DNA of 64,000 nucleotides from CAMYMQ01 sp963730305. GTDB lineage: Bacteria > Pseudomonadota > Alphaproteobacteria > Bin65. The notes under the pieces are model-generated. The model did no database searches. It was not told the DNA's origin and saw nothing but the letters and a program-made list of their open reading frames with translations. The first letter of the stretch is position 1. The number at the start of each line of letters is the position of its first letter. The stretch covers positions 124,001-188,000 of the forward strand of contig CAVSRB010000009.1 of NCBI GenBank assembly GCA_963730305.1, given 5' to 3'. Of the stretch, positions 37,040 through 45,877 are shown piece by piece. The translations under genes and the position numbers were made by a program.

Positions 37040-37774
37040 TCATCCGTTTCGGCGGGCAGCCTTGACCATCGCGACCAGTGCAGCCCGCGCCGCGTCCGCG
37101 TCGTGCACGGGACGTTCGAAATCAATGCGCCGGCGATCCGGCCCGCGGCGCAGGTCGACGCCTTCGGGGTCGACCCCGGTCATCGTCCAGGTGCCGCCAT
37201 TCTCCGCGCCGCCGGTCGCGCCGTCGGCGGCGGCATAGAGCTGGATCGCGTCGGCATGGTCGGCATTCATGTGGCCGACGATGTCGGTCTCGCGCGCGGC
37301 CAGATCGGCGGCGGCCGACGCGTCGAAGCGGAGGTCGGCGGCGTCGATCCAGACGATCTTGCCGAAGCCGGCGACCAGGTGGGCCCGCTCGATCGCCAGC
37401 CGCCAGAAGCCGAAGTCGGCGAAGCCGGCATAGCCCGCCGCGCCCGGATGGCGAGCCAGGAAGCGCGCGCGCACGGCGTCGTCGTCGGTCGGCTCCAGGC
37501 GCCCGACGGCCGTCACCCGCGGCCCGGTCAGCGGCTCTTCCAGCCCGGCGGTGCCGTCGAACAGGATCGAGGCGGTCGGGTCGGCCAGCGCGTTCTGGGT
37601 ATGCTCGGCCAGGGTCGAGATCAGCAGCACCGGGGTCGCGTCGTACAGGCAGGCGGTCTGCACCAGCGAGCCGTAGGGCGCGCCGCTGTCGCGGTCGAGC
37701 GTCGACAGGGCCGCGGTCGCGGCCCCGCGCATGACGTGGCGGGCGGTGCGGGCGTAGTCTTCGGCGTCGGCCAT
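37040..37774 (-). CDS. HugZ-like heme-utilization / pyridoxamine-phosphate-oxidase-fold protein
   Basis: This 244-residue protein has a split-barrel flavin/heme-binding fold (AALSTLDRDSGAPYGSLVQT, then LLISTLAEHTQNALADP) followed by a DUF2470 domain (DIVGHMNADHADAIQLYA). This combination marks HugZ/HutZ-type proteins, which bind or break down heme. It lies 5 bases after the PCuAC-like gene. The operon starts with tonB behind a cobalamin riboswitch, which would tie heme or cobalamin (tetrapyrrole) use together. Heme cleavage itself cannot be read from the sequence. Confidence 0.88.
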   Translation of the reverse strand: MADAEDYARTARHVMRGAATAALSTLDRDSGAPYGSLVQTACLYDATPVLLISTLAEHTQNALADPTASILFDGTAGLEEPLTGPRVTAVGRLEPTDDDAVRARFLARHPGAAGYAGFADFGFWRLAIERAHLVAGFGKIVWIDAADLRFDASAAADLAARETDIVGHMNADHADAIQLYAAADGATGGAENGGTWTMTGVDPEGVDLRRGPDRRRIDFERPVHDADAARAALVAMVKAARRNG

Positions 37775-37779
37775 CGCGC

Positions 37780-38289
37780 CTACCGCCGCCGCCGTCGGGG
37801 CTTCCGGACCGGCGGCTTCTTCTTCGGGTCCGAGGGCGGCTCGTCCGCCGTCGCCGCCAGGACCGGGGCGAAGACCGAGACGGCGCCGGCATTTTCGAAT
37901 GTCAGGGTCAGGGTCACGGTCGTGCCCATCTGCAGCGGTCGCTTGAGCCCGACCAGCGACAGCACGGTCCTGGACGGGGCCAGGGTCACGGTCTTGCCCG
38001 GCGGGATCTCGACCGCGCTGATCCGCGACGCCTTGTTGACGCCGCCAATCGCTTCGTAGCGCTGCATCTCGACCCGCTTGGCCACGGGGCTCGAGATCGC
38101 CAGCAGCCGCTCGGGCACGGCGCCGGTGTTGCGGATGGTGAGGTAGGCCTCGGCGGTCTTGGAGGCGCTCGCCCGCGCCCAGGGCGCCGAGAGACGCAGA
38201 TCCGCGCGCACGTATTCGGCCGCGGCGGCGGGGCCGGCGGCCACGGTCAGAACGATCGCGGCGGCGGCGATGCGAAGGGCGGGGATCAT
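37780..38289 (-). CDS. PCuAC-like periplasmic protein lacking most copper ligands
   Basis: This protein of about 169 residues has a Sec signal (MIPALRIAAAAIVLTVAAGP, cleavage after AAAA) and a cupredoxin-like PCu(A)C domain. The fold-defining segments are APWARASASKTAEAYLTIRN and VGLKRPLQMGTTVTLTLTF. The canonical ligands H-x-M ... M ... H-x-M are mostly absent: HEM reads VEM, and HVM reads TVL. Copper delivery to cytochrome oxidase is therefore doubtful. The C-terminus is a basic tail ending in several arginines. It is between tonB and the HugZ-like gene. ATG 38289 is chosen because it begins the signal peptide. Confidence 0.8.
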   Translation of the reverse strand: MIPALRIAAAAIVLTVAAGPAAAAEYVRADLRLSAPWARASASKTAEAYLTIRNTGAVPERLLAISSPVAKRVEMQRYEAIGGVNKASRISAVEIPPGKTVTLAPSRTVLSLVGLKRPLQMGTTVTLTLTFENAGAVSVFAPVLAATADEPPSDPKKKPPVRKPRRRRR

Positions 38290-38368
38290 GCGCGCGTCAT
38301 TAGGTCGGGTCGCGGTCTGACCGCAAACATTGTTTGGCGCGGCCGGCATTTCAATCGAAACCGGCGCC

Positions 38369-39508
38369 TCACGGGTTCAGCTGGAAGCGGACCGGGATCA
38401 CGAGCCAGCCCGCGACCGCCCGGCCGCCGCGCCTGGCGGGGTCGAACCGCCATTGCCGGATCGCCCTCGCAGCGGCCCGGTCGAGAATGCCATAGCCGCT
38501 GGTGCGGTATATCCGGAGCGACGAAACCGTGCCTTTGGCGGTGACCTCGACGAACAGCAGCACGCGCCCCTGCCACCCCTCGCGCTGCGCCCGGCGCGGA
38601 TAGACCGGCGGGCGGTTGCGGCCGCTGCCCCGGCCGGGGCGCGGCGGCACATAGAGCCCGGCCGGTGCGCTGGCGACCTGCTTGCGGCTGGCCTGCTTGT
38701 CGCGCGCAGGGCGCCGCACCGGCCGCTTGGTCGCGGTGCGCCGTGCCGTTCGCTCGTGGACGGGCTTGGGGCGGGCGGCGGTCCGGGGCTTCGGCTGTGT
38801 CCGGATTCGGGCCGTGCGGTGCGTCTTCTTGGGTGCGGCCTTCGGCTCGGGCTTCAGGACGGTCTGGATCGGGGCGTCGTTCGTCGGCCGCGTCGGCGCC
38901 GACTTCGGCGCGGGCGGCGCAAGCGCGGTCTCCGCCTTTGGCGGCGCCGGTTTCGGCGTCGGCGTCTTTGCCGCGGCCTTGGGCGCCGGGGGCGTGGCCT
39001 TGGGCGTGGGCGGTGCCGTCGGCGCGGACGGCGTCGCCTCGGCACGCTGTTCGAGAAGTTTGGGCTTTTCCGGGGTTGGCTCGGCCGCTTTCGGCGACGT
39101 CTTGGCCGGCGCCGGCTCCGGAGGCGTCGTCTTCGCCACTGGGTGGGTCTTCGCCGGCGTCTTCTTTACGGGCTTGGTCTCGGCCGGCGGCGGCGCGGAC
39201 TTCGGCGCGGGCGGCGTCGGCTTGGTCACCGCGCCGGCGCCCGGCGCCGCCGCGAGCGCCGTCTTGACCTCGCGGGTATTCTGGCCCGGCTCGCCGCGCA
39301 CGAACTCGACCGCGATGATCGGCCGCAGCGTCGGCCGCGCCGCGTCGCGCGGGAACAGGGCGGCGGCCACCGCGAGATGCAGGATCACGGACCCGCCCAG
39401 CGCCAGCGCCAGCGGCGACCGGCCGACCCGATGCGCGACCGCCGCCGGGCCGCGCACGCCGTCCGGATCGATGGTTGGGGATGCTAGTGGGCCTGTCGGC
39501 TCCGCCAC
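38369..39508 (-). CDS. tonB: TonB family energy-transducing protein
   Basis: This 379-residue protein has an N-terminal transmembrane anchor (about residues 27-50, SPLALALGGSVILHLAVAAA). A long Pro/Ala/Lys-rich periplasm-spanning linker follows (about 75-260), then a C-terminal TonB domain (YPRRAQREGWQGRVLLFVEV then YGILDRAAARAIRQWRFDPA). It transmits the proton-motive force from ExbBD to outer-membrane receptors. GTG 39508 follows GAGG. A cobalamin riboswitch lies 99 bases upstream on the same strand, so expression should fall when B12 is plentiful. No TonB-dependent receptor gene is adjacent. Confidence 0.92.
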   Translation of the reverse strand: MAEPTGPLASPTIDPDGVRGPAAVAHRVGRSPLALALGGSVILHLAVAAALFPRDAARPTLRPIIAVEFVRGEPGQNTREVKTALAAAPGAGAVTKPTPPAPKSAPPPAETKPVKKTPAKTHPVAKTTPPEPAPAKTSPKAAEPTPEKPKLLEQRAEATPSAPTAPPTPKATPPAPKAAAKTPTPKPAPPKAETALAPPAPKSAPTRPTNDAPIQTVLKPEPKAAPKKTHRTARIRTQPKPRTAARPKPVHERTARRTATKRPVRRPARDKQASRKQVASAPAGLYVPPRPGRGSGRNRPPVYPRRAQREGWQGRVLLFVEVTAKGTVSSLRIYRTSGYGILDRAAARAIRQWRFDPARRGGRAVAGWLVIPVRFQLNP

Positions 39509-39607
39509 GGTGACGCCTCGTCCTGCTGAACGTGAACTTCAGCAACAACGTCACCGCCGACGGCATGCCGGCCCGCTTCGTTTCCCCGCGAAACGGTAGG
39601 TGACGCG

Positions 39608-39785
39608 CGGTGGCAGGTCTCCTGGCTCGCGGGTCGTTACGGTCGGTCCGCCTTCCCGGGCGCGTGCCCAGTGGCATCGATGGACCGGCGCTCGCCGCTC
39701 ACAGTTGCGGGGTCAGCCGCGGTTGGGCCCGGCAACGGGCCTCCGCGTTCCCTTTATCCCTTTCGGGTACCACCGCCGAAAAAAC
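39608..39785 (-). promoter_or_regulatory. Cobalamin (adenosylcobalamin) riboswitch
   Basis: On the minus strand the order of conserved elements is that of the cobalamin riboswitch: an AAAGGGAACGCGG region, GCTGACCCCGCAACTGTG, GCCACTGGGC, GGGAAGGCGG, and a closing GAGCCAGGAGACCTGCC near 39610-39630. It precedes tonB by about 99 bases and should reduce expression when cobalamin is bound. Exact ends are uncertain by about 15 bases. Confidence 0.9.
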
Positions 39786-39946
39786 TAGGCCGGCGTTGGG
39801 GCGGCGTCAATCGACGCGGATGGTGCAAATCGGCGCCACAAACACTATATCTGGCGCAGGATTGGCGTGTTCTGGTCCCAATTCCGCCAAGAAATGCGCC
39901 TAGATGCGGCGACCGGACAGCACGTCTTTGAGGGATACAACCGCCG

Positions 39947-40648
39947 ATGCGCAACTCGATCGCCCTGGTCGACGACGACCAGAACATCCTCACCTCGGTC
40001 TCGATCGCCCTCGAGGCGGAAGGCTTCTCGGTGCGGACCTACAAGGACGGCGCCGAAGCGCTCGAAGGCATCAATGCCCGACCCGTCGACCTCGCCATCC
40101 TCGACATCAAGATGCCGCGGATGGACGGGATGGAGCTGCTCAACCGCCTGCGCGGCCAGTCGCGCATGCCGATCATCTTCCTGACCTCGAAGGACGACGA
40201 GATCGACGAGGTGCTCGGCCTGCGCATGGGCGCCGACGACTACATCACCAAGCCCTTCTCGCAGCGCCTCCTGATCGAGCGGATTCGCGCCGTGCTGCGC
40301 CGGGCCGAGGCGAACGAGCCGGGCGCCACGCCGACCGGCAAGGACAAGATCATCCATCGCGGCGAGCTGGTGATGGACCCGGACCGCCACCTGTGCACCT
40401 GGCAGGACAAGCCGGTTTCGCTCACCGTCACCGAGTTCCTGATCCTGCGCTCGCTGGCGTCGCGGCCCGGCCACGTCAAGAGCCGCGACCAGTTGATGGA
40501 CGCCGCCTATGGCGAGAACATCTATGTCGACGACCGCACGATCGACAGCCACATCAAGAGATTACGTAAGAAATTCAAGGCGGTTGATACGGATTTTGAT
40601 AAAATCGAAACCCTCTATGGCATAGGGTATCGATACGCCGAATCGTAA
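39947..40648 (+). CDS. chvI: Response regulator, ChvI type
   Basis: This 233-residue OmpR-family regulator has receiver residues DDD near the N-terminus (ALVDDDQN), a phosphoacceptor Asp53 in AILDIKMPRMDG, and a conserved lysine in ITKPF. A winged-helix DNA-binding domain follows, with VTEFLILRSLASRPG and TIDSHIKRLRKKF. ChvI with its kinase ChvG responds to acid or cell-envelope signals in alphaproteobacteria. The kinase gene follows after 34 bases, and the HPr kinase/PTS genes lie downstream as in Rhizobiales. The region upstream holds the divergent cobalamin riboswitch. Confidence 0.95.
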   Translation: MRNSIALVDDDQNILTSVSIALEAEGFSVRTYKDGAEALEGINARPVDLAILDIKMPRMDGMELLNRLRGQSRMPIIFLTSKDDEIDEVLGLRMGADDYITKPFSQRLLIERIRAVLRRAEANEPGATPTGKDKIIHRGELVMDPDRHLCTWQDKPVSLTVTEFLILRSLASRPGHVKSRDQLMDAAYGENIYVDDRTIDSHIKRLRKKFKAVDTDFDKIETLYGIGYRYAES

Positions 40649-40682
40649 GCCGGCCCGCCGACCCGCCTGACCGGAAGGAGCC

Positions 40683-42419
40683 ATGGACGCACCGGACGAT
40701 GTGAGGATGCCGTCCGCTGAGCCGGTCGACGCGCCCGCGCCCGACCGCCCGTCCGTGCGACCGCGGTCCGCGCCGTCCGGTTCCTCGGCCGCCACCGCCA
40801 CCCCGACGACCCGGGTCCGCCCGCGCGACGGCCGGCGCTTCTCGCGCCTGACCCTCCGCGTCATGGCGCTCAGCATCTTCCCGGTGGCGACCATCTTCGG
40901 CGGCCTGATGTACGTGCGCGCCTACGAGCGCAGCCTGATCGAGACGGAGGTGACCGGCCTCGGCACCCAGGCGCGGATGATCGCCGGCGCGCTGGGCGAG
41001 AGCGCGGTGCCGTCGGGCCTGCCCGACGAGAAGTCGCTCAACGTCGACCTCGCCCGCAAGGTGATCCGGCGGATGGTGCGGCCGACCCGGGTGCGCGCCC
41101 GCCTGTTCGACCGCGACGGCAAGCTGGTCGCCGACAGCCGCTCGCTGCTGCGCCCCGGCGGGGGGATCCGCGAGGAGAATCTGCCGCCGCCCGCCGGCCG
41201 CAGCTGGGTGTTGCGGAAGCTCAACGGGTTCTACGACTGGTTCTTCTACCTGTTCACCAAGGCCCGCGACGAGACGCCGATCTATTACGAGAAGCCCTAC
41301 GAGAGCGCCGCCGACTACCCCGAAGTCCAGCGGGCGCTCCTGGGCTACAACAAGGGCTACGTACGCCGGACCCAGGACGGCTACCTCGTGCTCAGCCACG
41401 CGGTGCCGGTGCAGCGCTACAAGACCGTGTTCGGTGCGCTGATGCTCAGTATGTCCAGCGCCGAGATCGACCAGAACGTGCGCAGCGTGCGCCAGGATAT
41501 CGTCCAGGTGTTCGGCGTCGTGCTGGTCTTCACCGTGCTGATGTCGCTCTACCTGGCGCGCACCATCGCGGCGCCGATCAACAAGCTGGCGGCGACCGCC
41601 GAGGCGATGCGCCGGGGCAAGCCGCGCTCGATCGAGATCCCGATGTTCCAGGACCGCCGCGACGAGATCGGCGACCTGTCGGCCGTGCTGCACGACCTGA
41701 CCAACGACCTGTGGGACCGGATGGACGCGATCGAGGGCTTCGCCGCCGACGTCGCCCACGAGATCAAGAACCCGCTGTCGTCGCTGCGCAGCGCGGTCGA
41801 GACCGCCGCCAAGGTCAAGGACCCCGAGCAGCAGCGCAAGCTGATGGCGGTGATCGAGCAGGACGTCAAACGCCTCGACCGGCTGATCACCGACATCTCC
41901 CGCGCCTCGCGGATCGACGCCGAGATGTCGCGGGTCAGCCCCGAGCCGATCGACCTGCGCAAGCTGCTCGAGACCTTCGTCGACATCCACGAGACGACCC
42001 GCGAGGCGGCCGGGAAGGCGCGGCTGAAGCTGCACCTGGCGCCGCGCGGCTCGCTCACCGTCAAGGGCCACGAGGACCGGCTGGTCCAGGTGCTGCGCAA
42101 CCTGGTCACCAACGCCGAATCGTTCAGCCCGCCCGACGGCACGATCGTGATTTCGGCCGTGCCTTCGAAGGATCAGGTCCTGCTCATGATCGAGGACGAG
42201 GGGCCGGGCATTCCGGATTCCAAGCTCCAGGACATCTTCAAGCGCTTCTATACCGAGCGGCCGACGGGCGAGGCGTTCGGCCAGCATTCCGGCCTCGGCC
42301 TCAGCATCTCCAAGCAGATCATCGAGGCGCTGGGCGGCACGATCCAGGCCGAGAACGTCCACGGCCCCGACGGCACGGTCCGCGGCGCCCGGTTCCTGAT
42401 CACCCTCCAGCGCGCCTGA
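40683..42419 (+). CDS. chvG: Sensor histidine kinase, ChvG/ExoS type
   Basis: This 578-residue membrane kinase has a first transmembrane helix near residue 65, a periplasmic sensor domain of about 200 residues, a second helix near residues 280-300 (VFGVVLVFTVLMSLYLART), and a HAMP segment. His359 is in the phosphoacceptor motif FAADVAHEIKNPLSSL. ATP-binding boxes are RNLVTNAESFSP (N) and IEDEGPGIP (G1). The N-terminal 45 residues are Pro/Ala/Asp-rich. It phosphorylates ChvI, encoded 34 bases upstream. GGAAGGAG precedes the ATG. The next genes (AEC carrier, SseB) are not part of the usual set. Confidence 0.95.
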   Translation: MDAPDDVRMPSAEPVDAPAPDRPSVRPRSAPSGSSAATATPTTRVRPRDGRRFSRLTLRVMALSIFPVATIFGGLMYVRAYERSLIETEVTGLGTQARMIAGALGESAVPSGLPDEKSLNVDLARKVIRRMVRPTRVRARLFDRDGKLVADSRSLLRPGGGIREENLPPPAGRSWVLRKLNGFYDWFFYLFTKARDETPIYYEKPYESAADYPEVQRALLGYNKGYVRRTQDGYLVLSHAVPVQRYKTVFGALMLSMSSAEIDQNVRSVRQDIVQVFGVVLVFTVLMSLYLARTIAAPINKLAATAEAMRRGKPRSIEIPMFQDRRDEIGDLSAVLHDLTNDLWDRMDAIEGFAADVAHEIKNPLSSLRSAVETAAKVKDPEQQRKLMAVIEQDVKRLDRLITDISRASRIDAEMSRVSPEPIDLRKLLETFVDIHETTREAAGKARLKLHLAPRGSLTVKGHEDRLVQVLRNLVTNAESFSPPDGTIVISAVPSKDQVLLMIEDEGPGIPDSKLQDIFKRFYTERPTGEAFGQHSGLGLSISKQIIEALGGTIQAENVHGPDGTVRGARFLITLQRA

Positions 42420-42468
42420 GCCTTACCCGCCCGAGCCGTCCTCCGCCGAGCCGTCCCCCGCCGGGGCG

Positions 42469-43368
42469 TCAGCGCCAGGGCATCAAGGACGGATGGATCG
42501 CCACCGTCACGATGCCGGGCAGGGCGATGAAGGCGAGCAGGGTCGAGGCGACGACCACGCCGGCCACCGCCGGCGGGTCGCGCTGGTAGTATTGCGCCCA
42601 GAGATAGTTGAACACCGCCGCGGGCATCGACGCCTCGATGATGACCACCCCGCGCGCCGGGCCCTGCAGCCCCGCGATCTCGGCGATGGCGACGCCGATC
42701 ACGAAGCCCATCGCGATGCGCAGCGCGGCGAAGGCGACCGAGCGGCGCACGTCGCCGACCCGCAGGTTGGCCAGCGACACCCCCAGCGCGATCAGCATCA
42801 GCGGGATGGCGAACCCGCCCAATACCTCGACCGTGTTGAGCAGCCATTTCGGGATCGGGGTGCCGGTGCCGGCGAAGGCGATCGCGACGGCGACGGCGTA
42901 GATCACCGGCGTGCGGACGAGCTGGCGGAACGAGAACCGGCCGGCGCTGATGAACATGCCCAGGGTGAACTGCGCCACCGAGTTGACCGCGAACCAGGCG
43001 ATCGCCAGCGCCAGGCCGACGTCGCCGAAGGCGAACAGGCACAGCGGCAAGCCCAGGTTGCCGGTATTGGCGAAGGCCAGCGCCGGGGCGAAGGTCTGGA
43101 ACGGCTGGCCGGTCAGGCGCAACACCGTGGCGGCGATCGCGAAGAAGCAGGCCATCGCGATCAGCGCCAGCCCGGCGAGCTGCCAGAACACCGAGAAGTC
43201 GATGCTCAGCCGCCCCAGGGTCCCGACGATCAGGCAGGGCGTGCCGACGTTGGTGACCAGGCCGGCGACCATGCGGGTGTCGAAGGCGCCGCCGCGCCGC
43301 TGCCAGACGAAGCCGATGGCGGCGCAGATGATCACCGGGACGATGATGCTGAAGAGCTGGGCGAACAT
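42469..43368 (-). CDS. AEC (auxin efflux carrier) family transporter
   Basis: This 299-residue membrane protein has about ten hydrophobic segments (IIVPVIICAAIGFVW, LALIAMACFFAIAATVL, FALNTGNLGLPLCLFAFG-like region, IALPGIVTVAI). The family's half-helix motif ANTGNLGLPL and the second-half EASMPAAVFNYLW are present. AEC carriers export auxin-like compounds or take up small dicarboxylates such as malonate; the substrate is unknown. The start at ATG 43368 begins the first helix. It is on the opposite strand, between chvG and sseB, and looks inserted into the conserved chvI-chvG-hprK order. Confidence 0.88.
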   Translation of the reverse strand: MFAQLFSIIVPVIICAAIGFVWQRRGGAFDTRMVAGLVTNVGTPCLIVGTLGRLSIDFSVFWQLAGLALIAMACFFAIAATVLRLTGQPFQTFAPALAFANTGNLGLPLCLFAFGDVGLALAIAWFAVNSVAQFTLGMFISAGRFSFRQLVRTPVIYAVAVAIAFAGTGTPIPKWLLNTVEVLGGFAIPLMLIALGVSLANLRVGDVRRSVAFAALRIAMGFVIGVAIAEIAGLQGPARGVVIIEASMPAAVFNYLWAQYYQRDPPAVAGVVVASTLLAFIALPGIVTVAIHPSLMPWR

Positions 43369-43494
43369 TGGGGTCCGATCCGAGGGAGGCCCGGCTATAG
43401 CATGCCGGGTCGTGTGCGCAAACGCCGCGGCGACAAAGCGCTTTTGCCCGGTTGCGGCTTGTGCGAGGGTCCGCGCAACCATACGGAGGCGGAC

Positions 43495-44292
43495 GTGACC
43501 GAACTGTCGCAACTGGAGCGCTTGCTGGCCGCGGTCGCCGAGGACCCGGCCAAGGCCGTGCCCTTCTACGAGGCGCTGCTCGGGTCCCTGATCTACGTGC
43601 CGACCCCGGGCGACAAGCCGCTCACCGTCGAGGACGTGCGCAACGGCGCCGAGCTCGACCTGATGGTGATCGAGGCGGAGGACGGCCGGCTCTACATGCC
43701 GGTCTTCGCCTCGGCCGAGCGCGCCCTGGCCTATGGCGCCGAGCTGCCGGCGGTCGAAACCGGCGGCAAGACCTACGCCGAGCTGCCGGCCGAGGGCCTG
43801 ATCCGCATGCTCGACCCCAAGATCGCGCTGACGATCGACCTCGGCGCCGAGCACGCCCGGACGCTCGACCTCGAGGAGCTGCACCACCTGCGCAGCGAGC
43901 TCGACCGGATCGGCAAGGGCGGGCGCCAGCGCCGCCTGCGCGCTCGTGGCAGCACCCGGCTCAGCTTCCGGGCCGTCCTCGACCTGCCCGCGGCCATGGC
44001 CGCGGCGCTGGCCGAGGTCTGCGGCGAGCGGCCGTCGATCGGCGCCGTCTACCTGGTCGAGGTGCCCGATCCCGAGCGCTCGAACGGCAAGAAATTCATC
44101 GCCCTGCTCGACATCGACGACAAGACCGGCGACGCCTTCAAGGCCGCGGGCGAAGCCATCGGCCGCGTGCTGTCCGACCACTTCGCGGCCGGCACCTACT
44201 TCGAGCTGGCCAACCTCGCCGACGAGGACGCCTGGGCCGCCGCGGTGACGCAGAAGAAGGTGGCGCCGGTCTACCGCCGCGGGGCGGCCTGA
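43495..44292 (+). CDS. sseB: SseB-like protein
   Basis: This 265-residue cytosolic protein has an N-terminal SseB domain (LERLLAAVAEDPAKAVPFYE, then YMPVFASAERALAYG and LAEGLIRMLDPKIALTI-like region) and an SseB C-terminal domain (IGAVYLVEVPDPERSNGKKF). The name comes from 'enhanced serine sensitivity' in E. coli; the biochemical role is unknown. GTG 43495 follows CGGAGG. It lies 16 bases before hprK and may be co-transcribed with it. Its place between chvG and hprK is unusual compared with Rhizobiales. Confidence 0.85.
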   Translation: MTELSQLERLLAAVAEDPAKAVPFYEALLGSLIYVPTPGDKPLTVEDVRNGAELDLMVIEAEDGRLYMPVFASAERALAYGAELPAVETGGKTYAELPAEGLIRMLDPKIALTIDLGAEHARTLDLEELHHLRSELDRIGKGGRQRRLRARGSTRLSFRAVLDLPAAMAAALAEVCGERPSIGAVYLVEVPDPERSNGKKFIALLDIDDKTGDAFKAAGEAIGRVLSDHFAAGTYFELANLADEDAWAAAVTQKKVAPVYRRGAA

Positions 44293-44308
44293 CCGCGGGC
44301 GCGCCGCC

Positions 44309-44725
44309 GTGCTGCTCCACGCCAGTTGCGTCGCGATCGGCGGCCGCGGCGTGCTGATCGAGGGGCCGTCGGCCAGCGGCAAGTCCGATCTCGCCCTGCG
44401 CCTGATCGATGGCGGCGCCCGGCTGGTCGCCGACGACCAGGTCGAGGTCGCGGCCCGCGACGGCCGGCTCCACGCCTCGGCGCCGGCCGCGCTCGCCGGC
44501 CTGATCGAGGCGCGCGGCCAGGGCCTGTTCCGGCTCGATCCCCTGCCCGAGGTTCCGCTCGACCTCGCGGTCACCCTGGCCACGCCCGCCGAGCGCCTGC
44601 CCGAGCCGGCGACCCGGACCCTGCTCGGCGTCGACCTGCCGCTGGTCGCGATCGACCCGTTCGAGGCCTCGGCCCCGGCCCGGCTGCGCCTTGTCCTGTC
44701 CCGGCCCCCGGCGCATACTGACTAG
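44309..44725 (+). CDS. hprK: HPr kinase/phosphorylase, short alphaproteobacterial form
   Basis: This 138-residue P-loop kinase has Walker A GPSASGKSDLALRL (about residues 19-32), the DDQVEV segment, and GLIEARGQGLF. It lacks the N-terminal domain of Gram-positive HprK, as usual in alphaproteobacteria. It phosphorylates the regulatory serine of HPr (Ser56 of the HPr encoded at 46297) and so links carbon and nitrogen status to the ChvGI system. GTG 44309 gives the expected N-terminus (LLHASCVAIGGRGVLIEG). Confidence 0.92.
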   Translation: MLLHASCVAIGGRGVLIEGPSASGKSDLALRLIDGGARLVADDQVEVAARDGRLHASAPAALAGLIEARGQGLFRLDPLPEVPLDLAVTLATPAERLPEPATRTLLGVDLPLVAIDPFEASAPARLRLVLSRPPAHTD

Positions 44726-44836
44726 ACGCCCGCGGCACCGCCCGACCCGGTTCGACCATCGCTCCGCCCCGGAACGGCCGCTACGGACGGCCCGACCAAT
44801 CGACGGTGACCCGTTGACCGCACCCCGGCTCCGGCC

Positions 44837-45781
44837 ATGACCATACATCCGCCCGGCAACCCGCCCGGCGACGCGTCCGCCGGCGCGGACCGGAACGGCG
44901 CCGACCCGGCCGGCGCCGTCTCCCTGCTGCTGGTCACCGGCCTGTCCGGCGCCGGCAAGTCGACCGCGCTGCAGGCGCTCGAGGACACCGGCTACGAGGT
45001 CGTCGACAACCTGCCCGTCTCGCTGCTCGGCGCCCTGGTCCAGCCGGGCACGCCGCTCGACCGGCCGATCGCGATCGGGGTCGACGTCCGCACCCGCGAC
45101 TTCGGCGGCGCGCCCCTGTTCGAGCGGCTCAGCGCGCTGGCGGCGTCGACCGGCGTCTCGGTCCGCATCATCTATCTCGACTGCGATGACGAGGTGATCG
45201 TCCGCCGCTACTCGCAGACCCGCCGGCGCCATCCGCTCGCCGGGGCGCTGCCGGTCGCCGACGGCATCCGCGCCGAGCGCCAGCGGCTCGCCCCCTTGCG
45301 CGACCTCGCCGACCCGGTGATCGACACCTCGGACATGACGCCGGCCGACCTCCGCCGCCTGATCGTCGACCGGTTCAGCCCCGAGCGTGCGCCCGAGATG
45401 ACCATCTCGATCCAGTCCTTCGCCTTCGGCCAGGGCCTGCCGCGCCAGGCCGACCTGGTGTTCGACGTGCGCTTCCTGCGCAACCCGCACTACGTCGACG
45501 GCCTGCGCCCGCAGACCGGCCGCGACGCGCCGGTCGGCGACTATATCGAGGGCGACCCGGATTTCGCCGGCTTCTACGAGCGGCTGACCGGCTTGCTCTT
45601 GCCCCTGCTGCCGCGCTATCGGGAGGAAGGCAAGAGCTACCTGACCATCGCGGTCGGCTGCACCGGCGGGCGCCATCGTTCGGTCTACGTCGCCGAGCGG
45701 CTGGCGGACGCGGTGCGCGGGGCGGGTTTCAAGGCGGCGGTGCGCCACCGCGAGCTGGGCGTCGATCAACCGCCGGCGTGA
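44837..45781 (+). CDS. rapZ: RNase adapter RapZ (P-loop NTPase)
   Basis: This 314-residue protein has Walker A GLSGAGKS at residues 35-42, the Walker-B-like GVDVRTRDF, and a C-terminal domain with FDVRFLRNPHYVDGLRP and IAVGCTGGRHRSVYVAERLA, all RapZ hallmarks. In enterobacteria RapZ binds small RNA GlmZ and senses glucosamine-6-phosphate. In alphaproteobacteria it lies in the PTS cluster, as here, with unclear targets. The PTS EIIA gene follows after 96 bases. Start ATG 44837 leaves an N-terminal extension of about 25 residues of low complexity. Confidence 0.93.
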   Translation: MTIHPPGNPPGDASAGADRNGADPAGAVSLLLVTGLSGAGKSTALQALEDTGYEVVDNLPVSLLGALVQPGTPLDRPIAIGVDVRTRDFGGAPLFERLSALAASTGVSVRIIYLDCDDEVIVRRYSQTRRRHPLAGALPVADGIRAERQRLAPLRDLADPVIDTSDMTPADLRRLIVDRFSPERAPEMTISIQSFAFGQGLPRQADLVFDVRFLRNPHYVDGLRPQTGRDAPVGDYIEGDPDFAGFYERLTGLLLPLLPRYREEGKSYLTIAVGCTGGRHRSVYVAERLADAVRGAGFKAAVRHRELGVDQPPA

Positions 45782-45877
45782 CGGCTGCCGGAAGGGGGGC
45801 ACCGCAAGGATGAGTGGGGAGGACGTCATGAAACGGGTCCGGGACGGGCAGGCACACCACCGCGGCAGGGCGCCGGC

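Noticed and set aside
38369..39508. Repeated Pro/Ala/Lys-coding DNA considered as a separate tandem repeat
   Set aside because: It is the normal TonB periplasmic linker; the repeats are in codons, not a DNA element of its own.
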